DNA of 7,180 nt from an uncultured Catenibacterium sp. (lineage in GTDB: Bacteria; Bacillota_I; Bacilli_A; Erysipelotrichales; Coprobacillaceae). The translations under genes were made by a program, and so were the position numbers. The stretch is from contig CAAFPB010000052.1 in assembly GCA_900764725.1 (NCBI GenBank), positions 1 to 7,180 of the forward strand, read 5' to 3'. Below are positions 1 to 7,180 of this stretch, piece by piece (the stretch's first letter is position 1; each line of letters opens with the position of its first letter). Under the pieces are notes generated by a model. It was not told the origin of the DNA. It was given only the letters and a program-made list of their open reading frames with translations, and made no database searches.

Positions 1-3000
1 ATCCGTAGTTAATAGGTCGTATAAAGTATCCAGTTGGAGCACCTTTTTTATCAAGTTCCATGAACTATTTTTGAAAGTTCAATATACTTAATTGGGAGCC
101 GACAGGACGTATCTCGTTATACATTCTAACAAGTTTGTTACCAACACTTAATGTTTGACGATGAGTTTCAAGATCTGCATTTTTAATAGCATCATCGATC
201 ATACGTATAAGTGAAGATCTACTACGAGAAGCCATACCTATCCAAAATTCACCAGCATTTAGTTGTCCATACATATATGAACCCTCTAAGAATTCATAAG
301 CTCTTTGTCTAAAAGCTGCTTTATCTTTAAGATCTAATGTATTTACAGTCTGATCTATATAATATTTAGCATATGGATGAAGCAGATGCGTTTTATACGT
401 ATCATATAATGTATTTAACGCTACATTTAATTGTTGACAATATGCAGCAAGATCAACTCTACCATCTGGATTTAAACTATACCAATATTTGTTATACTGA
501 GAAACAGCCGATGTTGGAGATGAGAATAGTTGATTTATGTATGAGAATAATAGCTGATAATGACCTAACAAATCTCGTTCTAGAGATATCAACATATCTG
601 GGTTCCACTCAGAAGGATTCTTATGAACAATAGATTGTATATATTGGTATACATGTGCGATATCGCTATCAGCATTACGTAACGAATCAAATAGTGCATC
701 ATACAAATCTTCAACCTTATTGCCATCGTATTGCTCAAATCGTTCAATCTAGTTCTTAAGTCTAACTATTAATTTCTCATTACGATTCTTCTTAGCTTGA
801 GAAGCTTTTAAACGACTCACGGTGCTAGAATGTAACTTGTGTAATATATCACGATCTTTTTCATTCAACAACAGAGAGGATGAATAATCGCCAACAGCTC
901 TGTCGTATATAATCTATACATTCTAGTCATGACGAAGTTCTGCATTCCACATTTGTGCAGCACGTATGGCATTGATAACCTCTGCTTTTTGTTGATCGGT
1001 AATAGTCTTAACACCAAAAACGCTCTTAGCTAATTTGGTAAGATTATCCCAGAAGCTAGCTATATAATCAAGTATAGACTTGTTGTTTATACGATCGTTG
1101 ATGTTTTGATCAGTGACGGCATTTACTAAAGCTCTCTCAAGATATTCAGACGTCCTAGAACCAGTGTCATTGAATATATCTAAGCCTTTTTGAATAAGAT
1201 CAGAATTCCAAAATAAACGAATATAATCACGAGCAATTGCTTTATCAACAGCTACTATATCACATTCAATGAAAGCTTTATATAAAGCTGTTGTTACATT
1301 ATTATAATCACTAACACCAGCTACTTCATGATATAGCTCAGAATATTTAGAACGATATTTCTACCATGTATCCTCGTTTAGTTGATTTATAGTATATTCT
1401 AAAAAATCATCTGTTTTACGATGTCTTGTTGCAACGTAGATACCATCGACATACTATAAGTTGTAACGATTAGCCAATAACTATTGTACGGACTTAAGAG
1501 AATCTTTCATACGATGACTATCATACTCGACAATCTTAGCAGCTCTTGTTTGATTATCCCAACCTGTTATAGATTTATTTATCTTACTACCAACACTTAC
1601 GAAAGCATCTTCTTGAGACTTTAACCATCTATCTTTTTCGGATTTAACCTAATCAAATACATCAGATATACTCTTTAAAAACAGTTGGTTGCTTAATGAA
1701 AAACGTTGTTCAAAATCAGGAATTGTTTTAAGCTCAACAAACTACACATCATCTGATAATATCAGTTCTGTTAATCTTTTAAAACCAATACCTTCAGCTA
1801 AATTCTCAGCTGTGATTTCATATTTCTGTATAATAGCATTAAACTTAGGAACTCGCTTTAGATACCCGACAATACCTTTAAACAAATCTAAAACTTTATC
1901 TCCGAAATTATATTTAGCTTTAGATTTCTTTTTATCTGAAAAACGATTTTTAAACTCATCAAATACGTATCTACTCAACGCCTGAGTAACCAATTCTTCA
2001 TCTTGGTGTTCTTTATACAAAGCGTTTATTTCAAGATTCAATTCTTTAAAATTATCCTTTGCAAATGATAAGAGTCTTTTGAATAATTCAGGATTATCCT
2101 GCTTAATATTGTATATAAGAACGTGCAACATTTCTTCAGCTAGAATCTAACCGTTAAATCTACCAGCACGCAAGTATATTGTATTACCAGCAATGAACGA
2201 ATTAGCAGATCTTGCTTCGATACCCGTACCTTTTCCAACAGACCAATCTGATAACTTATTCCATGTTTCTTCGCCAGCAACAAGTATTTTAAACCTGTTT
2301 CCAAATACGTCCTGTAGCTTTTGTTTAAAAGCTCTTAGCATATCGTCTGGATTCCCAGGCTTGAATAAGTCACGGGATATTATATCCTTACGATCTACTG
2401 TCAAAGGCTTTTTAGACTAGCTATATGCTTGTATAATAGTATAACCACCTTGGAAAAACCATTCATTACCATGTCTTATATACTGACGTGTTGGATTAAT
2501 TCCACGATCGTTTAAAAGTTGTCTAGCTTTCTTGACAGCTGCATATGTATGACCAGTTTGCGTTCTGTTTTCCTCAAACCAGTTGATCATAGATTGTACA
2601 TCAAGACTGTATCGTAATCCACCTTGTACTGGACTTATTGTACCATCTCTGTTGATAGATCGGATGTTATATTGGTCTGCAACGTTGACAACAATATTGT
2701 ACGAATCATCATCAGCTATAGATAGTGATTTATCTAATGTAGATACGTAACATGGATATACTGAAGAGTTTGTATCTGATAACGATATTGCCTTGTTTGC
2801 AAAGGCGGTAGATGGTTCGTTAGACTCATAAAACAAAACCCTCGGTTCTCCGTTAGAATCAACAGATGTACTTTTATAATCAAGACCGGTGAGCCAATCT
2901 CCAAACCAATCTTTAAAATATTGTGTGTATGTTACAGACTTAGCTTTTATAGCCTATGATCGATCTCCATATAACGATTGGAGATTTGAAAACAAAGTAG

Positions 3001-3145
3001 AGTCGGCTCCGTTAGGAGCCTTATCTACCATGTATCCATTATTAAGCGACCATACAGCATATGCACCTACTTCACCTAAAGTAGATACAAGCTCATTAAA
3101 CTCTTTAGCTACGTCTGGATTACTTAAATTAGGACAAAAATACAT
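1..3145 (-). CDS. Gene 2: second giant polyvalent phage protein, ART-like and metallopeptidase-like, TAG-recoded, 3'-partial
   Basis: ATG at 3143-3145, one base after gene 1's TAA, opens a frame that runs off the left edge through 12 in-frame TAGs (1048 visible residues). I chose this start because it is the first ATG after the TAA, has AAAGG eight bases upstream, and gives a protein-like N-terminus (MYFCPNLSNPDVAKEF) of the kind seen in polyvalent proteins. Residues 1-101 are an entry module: DKAPNG...S.LF at 41-52, WFGDW at 80-84, VDSNGEP at 95-101. Residues 102-242 sit where an ART domain is expected, but the usual YHGT is FYES. Residues 300-395 look metallopeptidase-like, with EEMLH 337-341 and EELVTQALSR 383-392. 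Residues 396-1048 are mainly helical, with a coiled coil at about 758-806, and the window ends in a TGYFIRPINYG patch. Function is unknown; it is probably co-expressed with gene 1 and partly related to it. Confidence 0.85.
728..874 (-). other. Predicted coiled coil in gene 2
   Basis: Residues 758-806 are strongly charged, without proline, and show Leu/Ile/Val spacing near a heptad (LHKLHSSTVSRLKAS, then EKLIVRLKNQIERF). This was judged by eye. It suggests oligomerisation or a long structural helix within the helical C-terminal half. Confidence 0.5.
1961..2248 (-). other. Metallopeptidase-like segment of gene 2 (EEMLH)
   Basis: Residues 300-395 include NTIYLRAGRF, an amber codon at 333, then ILAEEMLHVL and, 40-odd residues on, EELVTQALSRYV. 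The layout (strand, E-E-x-L-H helix, distal Glu pair) is zincin-like, but the first His of HExxH is Glu337. My recollection is that related polyvalent proteins also have EExLH here, which would make it a family trait and not a recent loss. Confidence 0.45.
2420..2842 (-). other. Divergent ART-like segment of gene 2
   Basis: Residues 102-242 follow NGEP exactly where the ART domain begins in gene 1, but read RVLFYESNEP where VVYHGT is expected, so the catalytic His position is Glu. The rest, including YPCYVSTLDKSLSI, loosely recalls the FLN.RNPL strand. It is probably a degenerate or repurposed ART fold, or an unrelated domain behind the same entry motif. Confidence 0.4.
2843..3145 (-). other. 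Gene 2 N-terminal entry module (APNG...WFGDW...DSNGEP)
   Basis: Residues 1-101 carry NPDVAKEFNELV, NNGYMVDKAPNGADSTLF (35-52), YFKDWFGDW (76-84) and VDSNGEP (95-101). This parallels residues 784-837 of gene 1, including an identical FKDWFGDW octamer. An amber codon at residue 64 separates the two halves. Here the module is at the very N-terminus and in gene 1 it is internal. Confidence 0.75.
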
Positions 3146-3149
3146 ATTA
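3143..3149 (-). other. Gene junction TAA-T-ATG, the only true stop in the window
   Basis: The minus strand reads TAATATG: the TAA ends gene 1, one base follows, and the ATG begins gene 2 in a different frame. This is the only in-frame TAA or TGA in roughly 7.2 kb of coding sequence. It shows that TAA keeps its stop meaning while TAG does not. The one-base spacing points to an operon with coupled translation. Confidence 0.85.
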
Positions 3150-6100
3150 ATTACCTTTACAATGTTTCATAATATCATCGTTAAACTACGATTGTTTACG
3201 GGAATCATCATACTTAACATCAATGGATTCAATTATAGGAATTGCGAAGTTATACTATAAGTTTTTCTTACAACGATCTATTAAATAAAAAGTCATATAT
3301 TGTGCGACAAGTCCTCTAGTATCACCATAATTCATATAATCCGCAAGCATTAGTATGATATTATTTGGCACAGTACCAAAGCTTGATAGATCGAATAATG
3401 CTTTTTGTTCGTATGGATAGACCACTTGTGATATTTTTTCACGCACAACTTCATCAGAAACTTTATCGCGTCTAATAGCATACTTAATCTTAGCAGCTAT
3501 GTTGATTGCGTCAACAAGTGATACTCCGGGTATGGACGATTCTCCTGTTATAACAGGTGTTATATATTGTTTTTCATTTTGAGGAATAGCGTTTATTTTA
3601 TCTATAGCACGCTAAACATCTTCAGATACTTCGATACCACTACTATAGTTAACTAAACCAACAATTTCTAATTTTTCTGGCATTGATAAAGACTCGCCTG
3701 TTTCATTACGTGTGACTTCATTATCGCTTATTACGAAATCTCTTAGCGTCATATGATTAAAATCTTTTAATGTCAGAGCTTCGATATCTTCCTTAGACCA
3801 ATCAGAGAATGTTTGTTTAAGGCTCTGCCAGAACTTAAGAATCCAATCCTTAAGCTTGGATATTATATCAGAAGATCCTTGCTTAGCTTCAATCTCTGAA
3901 ATAAGTTTAGCACCACCTTCACCAACAAGTCTTGCATGAACCTCAGAAGCAATCATGAATTCACGCCGTATGCCAGCCATATCAGACCACTTCTTACCAT
4001 AGAACTCACTATTAGCTATTTCGTTCCAAAGTTTACCACCATTGAACTATTTCATCAATTCAACACCACGCACCCATAGAGATGGATTCTTTAGAGCTAC
4101 GACTCTATCCCAAATGTGTGTATATTCGTGTATTGGATGTTCTGGCTTAATCTTATTTTTATCAAGATGTATAATACCAGCATTATCAACATATCCGTAA
4201 ACAACACCTTTTGAATCTTTAAAGAAGTGAATATTGTCGTTAGTTCTTGAGAATGTTGTGTTTTCTCCATCAGCTAATTTAATTTGATTAGGAGATATAA
4301 AACTATAAGAAATACCACCTCCTTCTGCTTTATTTTCATATTTTGTGCCATCATATCCTAAAGAAAGCATTAATTTTCTTAATTCAGAATTAGATATTCC
4401 TCTAAGAGATGAATATCTAATTCTAGAAATAATGCCTTGTTTATATAACTCTGACAACATATAACTTGCAGTTTCATGTACAAAATCATCTGTATACAAT
4501 GGATTTCTTGCATTAAGGAATAAAGCAAGTTGATTACCTTTAATCGTATTAGCAGTTTCCTGCGTTCCTACATGACCAAAAGGTTCTGACATACCTGGAA
4601 GAATCCTTGACTCATGATCCATATCAAATACACTAAACTTAAAAGGAGTATTATGGTACACTACCAACGGTTCACCATTCTTATCAACTACTTTAGATGC
4701 GTGTTCTGGATCATTCTACCAATCACCAAACCAATCTTTAAACTCTTTAGTTCTTACTATAGCATATAAACGTTCTGGTAAATTAGATGGTTTGTCATTA
4801 GGAGCTAACAACTTACCTTTAGAGTTTCTTGGAGCATTATCTAAGATAGTCTACAACCTTTGTTCATAATCATCTGTTTCAGTAGAAACAGGTTCTATAG
4901 CAAACTAAGCACCTTCTGCTGCATATGCTTCAGAATCATTTTCATCAACACCACTTATAATAAAACCACTATCTTTAAGGTGTTGAACAAGTTGTTCTGT
5001 TACTGATTTTTCAGAACTATCAGTGCTAGTAGGTGTACTTGTTTGAGATTGAGTAGTACTGCTGGTAACAGACATACTTGTTTGAGATTGAGTAGTACTG
5101 CTGGTAACAGACATACTTGTTTGAGCTTGTGCTTGATCATCATCAGTAATAGCTGCTGCTACACCACCAGTTTGCTCTGTTCGTAGATCATTCAATATTG
5201 CAGCATACTCATTTCCGAAGTTCTTTTTTATTGCAGGTAGTTGATTTATAAAATCTGCTGATTCTACAAAGTTTCGTAATGCATCTTGGTTTACAACATA
5301 CTCTGTACTAGATGGAGTTGAATCATCACGACCATATTCTGTAACCATGAATCCTCCAGATACTTTAGTACCCTTAGGTTGTACGAGCACATATACAGGA
5401 TACATAATACCACTATCGTGCCTTGCAAATCCATATAGTTGATATACGTTATATTGACGCTGTGAATCATAATGGTTATACGAACGTGGTATCTTTATGA
5501 ACTTTGGTGCGCTTTCAACTGCAATACTAGGTTCATACATACCTTCATCATTCTTTTTAAGAGCTGCTAATATTGTAGGATAAGCAGATAACGTTTGTCT
5601 ACTTCCATTACTATTGGTCATCTTAGCAACGCCTATAAAGTTTGAACTACGCTTACCATTAGCGTCTTTTGAATAGAATTGATATGTAGGAACAAGTTTG
5701 TTATCATACCAATTATTCAAAAGAACATCATTAAGATCAACAGTAGGAATATAAGAATTGAGCTATACTAGTTTTCTATTGATGAAATCTGCATAACCAC
5801 TCTTCTTACGCCAAGATGCTGGTACATACTTAAACATCTTTGTAAAACCTTGAGTATCTCCAGATGTTATGAAAGCGTATACAACAAGATCTCTTGCAAA
5901 ATTACGTATATATTCAGCTACTTGCGGTTGTTTATCATTCTAATATTCCAATAACTCATTCCAAGCGTTGATTATATAGTTAGTATTAATACCGCCATCA
6001 TCAACAAAGTTTTGAAGCTTGACAAACTTCAGATCATCATACGTATCAGGACGTTCTCCAAGAACAGCATCTTTAGGAGAATATTCAACTCGTTTTCCAG

Positions 6101-7180
6101 GGATAAGCATTTCTAACAATAGATTACCCTGTAAATCAGAATAATCACTGTTATGATATATCATAGGTTTGAGACGAGATAATCTGTCAAAAATAGTATT
6201 AGCTCCTCCAAGTAATCTACATACTCCATTAAAATTACCATTTATAGATATGTTCAGCTAAATCTTATCGTCTTTTGCTGACAGCACCTTTAATGGAAGT
6301 GCATTACCGTTTTTATCACGAGGAATATATTGTTGAAGATTTCCATCTTTATCCTTGTACCAAAGTAGTATAGGTTGCCCAACATAACTCTTTAAAGAAT
6401 GCTTATTGCCAGTAATTGACATACTGTTTGTAGAAGCATCGTAAGAGAATTCAAGATCTTCAGAACTAGAGTTGACAAGATCGTGCATATATCTCGGATT
6501 ATCAGATATTCTAGAAACATAGTCATTGAAGAACTATGACTTAATAGCTGCAGACAATGCCTTTTGTGCTGATTGTACAAATGATACAGATAATGATGTA
6601 TTACCAGCCATTGTATTCAGCTAACGTAACATTTGTATGAATCCCGGAGTTGATGACATAAATTGTTTTCCAAGTATAGCTTTTGTTAACGAAATTGCAT
6701 TTCTAGTCTTCGTACCAACATAACTATGTTCGACTAGATCTAACAATCCAGCAGGCTCGAACAATGCACCAACATCTCCTTTCTTAATCAATACACCATC
6801 TTCGTCTGTAGCAAATTCAAACAATTCGTCAAAACCTTCTTTATATACAAGTTGTTCAGCAGCACTCTTACCATGCTTTTTAGTATCAATCTTACAATAT
6901 TTAACAAGGTTTGCTAAAGCATTTGCGTACTTGCTAAATTGAACGTATGCAAGATAAATACCTAGCTGACGAGACTTTAGGCCTTTTTGATCAGCGATAT
7001 CGTTTCCTTGTGCATAATCCCTAGCATCTTGTTTAAACTGTTCACTCTCAAACAACTTCTTTATAGCTTCATTTATAGCCTATATAGACTCTTTGTCACC
7101 AGTATCTATTAGACTTAATGCATCATCAAGAGTGTTACCATCAAATGTTACATCTTTACCAAAATACTGTTCAGCAACAT
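3147..7180 (-). CDS. Gene 1: giant polyvalent phage protein with ART-like and zinc metallopeptidase domains, TAG-recoded, 5'-partial
   Basis: The minus-strand frame stays open from the right edge to a TAA at 3147-3149 if 13 in-frame TAGs are read as sense. That gives 1343 visible residues (V1 = codon 7176-7178); the start is outside the window. Residues 1-660 match no domain I can name; they include a compact patch (430-468, DLVVYAFITSG and VPASWRKKSGYADFI). Residues 680-727 are a Ser/Thr/Gln-rich linker with two identical 13-residue repeats. Residues 784-837 carry the polyvalent-protein entry motif, with WFGDW at 816-820. An ADP-ribosyltransferase-like domain follows (YHNT 841-844, FLNARNPL 887-894, GYDG 941-944, SPNQIK 962-967), then a metallopeptidase (HEYTH 1017-1021, Glu1079). 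After a TLKDFNHMTLRDF patch the C-terminus is largely helical. No signal peptide can be assessed. The likely role, inferred from polyvalent-protein families, is a virion-delivered multi-domain effector. The reading frame and domain order are secure; the biological role is not. Confidence 0.85.
3154..3158 (-). promoter_or_regulatory. Probable ribosome binding site of gene 2
   Basis: On the minus strand AAAGG precedes the gene 2 ATG with eight bases between. It lies inside the last codons of gene 1, so gene 2 is probably translated from the same mRNA, perhaps by coupling to termination at the TAA. AAAGG is a modest Shine-Dalgarno match, and Bacteroidales hosts rely little on such sites, so it supports the start without proving it. 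Confidence 0.5.
3909..4232 (-). other. Zinc metallopeptidase domain of gene 1 (HEYTH)
   Basis: Residues 983-1090 hold HPIHEYTHIWD with the zincin signature HEYTH at 1017-1021 and, 62 residues later, ASEVHARLVGEGG with Glu1079 as a plausible third zinc ligand (gluzincin-like). The domain directly follows the ART, an arrangement typical of polyvalent proteins. It may mature the polyprotein or cut a host protein; neither can be decided here. Confidence 0.78.
4275..4667 (-). other. ADP-ribosyltransferase-like domain of gene 1 (ART-PolyVal type)
   Basis: Residues 838-968 begin LVVYHNT, matching the VVYHGT strand that holds the first catalytic His of PARP/diphtheria-toxin-like ARTs. FLNARNPL (887-894), GYDG (941-944) and SPNQIK (962-967) follow in the order expected for the ART domain of polyvalent proteins. 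Such domains would transfer ADP-ribose from NAD+ to a target that cannot be told from sequence. One departure is YHNT in place of YHGT. The family call is good; activity is inferred. Confidence 0.72.
4668..4829 (-). other. Gene 1 polyvalent-protein entry motif (WFGDW...DKNGEP)
   Basis: Residues 784-837 contain GKLLAPNDKPSNL, then VRTKEFKDWFGDW, an amber-encoded residue, and ASKVVDKNGEP. This string typically precedes an ART domain in large polyvalent proteins of phages and Bacteroidales mobile elements. I recognise it from that family. Its continuity across the TAG at 4716-4718 is direct evidence that the TAG is sense. Confidence 0.8.
5037..5114 (-). repeat. Two perfect 39-bp tandem repeats in the gene 1 linker
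   Basis: Copy one is 5037-5075 and copy two 5076-5114, identical base for base. A degenerate third start, matching for 11 bases, begins at 5115. Each copy encodes MSVTSSTTQSQTS (residues 689-701 and 702-714). Because 39 is a multiple of three, copy-number change keeps the frame. The repeat lies in a low-complexity Ser/Thr/Gln linker (about 680-727) between the unknown N-terminal part and the effector module, and probably serves as a flexible tether. Confidence 0.95.

Larger units (their letters stand above)
65..2956 (-). other. In-frame TAG codons of gene 2 (12 sites)
   Basis: TAG occurs in frame with first plus-strand base at 2954, 2417, 2147, 1742, 1649, 1481, 1454, 1361, 923, 914, 749 and 65 (residues 64, 243, 333, 468, 499, 555, 564, 595, 741, 744, 799, 1027). 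Some are close together: 741 and 744 are three codons apart, and 555 directly follows a CAA. CAA and CAG are still used in both genes, so TAG is an additional codon and not a full replacement. Confidence 0.9.
3186..7082 (-). other. In-frame TAG codons of gene 1 (13 sites)
   Basis: TAG occurs in frame with first plus-strand base at 7080, 6621, 6534, 6258, 5940, 5763, 4905, 4851, 4716, 4047, 3612, 3255 and 3186 (visible residues 33, 186, 215, 307, 413, 472, 758, 776, 821, 1044, 1189, 1308, 1331). Protein-like sequence continues across each one, including within the conserved entry module (776) and directly after WFGDW (821). Gln is the assumed meaning, from known amber-recoded gut phages; the sequence alone does not prove the residue. 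Confidence 0.9.

Noticed and set aside
373..633. Plus-strand ORF of 86 codons
   Set aside because: Antisense to gene 2 with no recognisable content; opposite-strand openness is expected by chance in AT-rich coding DNA.
1689..2420. Plus-strand ORFs at 1689-1985 and 2193-2420
   Set aside because: Both are antisense to the metallopeptidase-like region and its flanks in gene 2; their products look like shadow translations.
3147..3257. Programmed frameshift fusing gene 1 and gene 2 into one polyprotein
   Set aside because: Gene 1 ends in TAA and gene 2 begins with an ATG one base later, with a ribosome binding site and a family-like N-terminus; I see no obvious slippery heptamer at the junction.
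2889..3260. Plus-strand ORF of 123 codons spanning the gene junction
   Set aside because: Antisense to conserved coding sequence of both genes, including WFGDW; its product resembles no protein and has a low-complexity end.
5037..5114. CRISPR-like or regulatory direct repeat
   Set aside because: The copies are directly adjacent without spacers, lie in frame inside a coding sequence, and encode a simple Ser/Thr/Gln linker.
6392..6580. Minus-strand ORF of 62 codons in another frame
   Set aside because: Overlaps gene 1 in a shifted frame, across the TAG at 6534-6536; composition is not protein-like.
1..7180. A decayed pseudogene region, as the many interrupted ORFs suggest at first sight
   Set aside because: All interruptions are TAG, none TGA or TAA, no frameshift is needed within either gene, and motifs remain intact across them; decay would not be so selective.

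Overview
The window is AT-rich phage-type DNA lying entirely inside two very large, adjacent, minus-strand genes. Read with the standard code, the minus strand breaks into about a dozen short ORFs. Every break is an in-frame TAG: I count 25. There is no in-frame TGA, and only one in-frame TAA. If TAG is read as an amino acid, almost certainly Gln, the fragments join into two continuous proteins. That pattern, the giant gene size and the domain content suggest a large tailed phage of the human or animal gut with TAG-to-Gln recoding, such as a crAss-like or other Bacteroidales phage. The taxon is inferred. The recoding is read directly from the sequence.

Layout, in transcription order (right to left). 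Gene 1 enters from the right edge (7180) and ends at a TAA at 3147-3149; 1343 residues are visible and its start lies outside. Its first ~660 visible residues are unrecognised. Next comes a Ser/Thr/Gln-rich linker with a perfect 39-bp duplication, then a polyvalent-protein module. That module has an entry motif (APN...S.L...FKDWFGDW...VDKNGEP), an ADP-ribosyltransferase-like domain starting at YHNT, a zinc metallopeptidase (HEYTH plus a downstream Glu) and a helical C-terminus. Gene 2 starts one base after that TAA (ATG at 3143-3145), has a plausible AAAGG ribosome binding site, and runs off the left edge; 1048 residues are visible. Its N-terminus carries a second version of the entry module (APNG...S.LF...FKDWFGDW...VDSNGEP). 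A divergent ART-like segment (FYES where YHGT is usual), a metallopeptidase-like segment (EEMLH rather than HExxH) and a long helical region with a coiled coil follow.

How they may work together (inference): polyvalent proteins of this kind are large multi-enzyme polypeptides that phages and conjugative elements carry into a new host cell with their DNA. Gene 1 appears to hold intact effector motifs, while gene 2 looks like a divergent relative whose corresponding motifs have changed. Both are full of TAG, so full-length product needs the recoded state, which could confine these proteins to the part of infection when TAG suppression is active.

There is no noncoding stretch beyond the single base between the genes. 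I see no tRNA, rRNA, CRISPR array, IS element, terminator or promoter. Plus-strand ORFs are antisense shadows.
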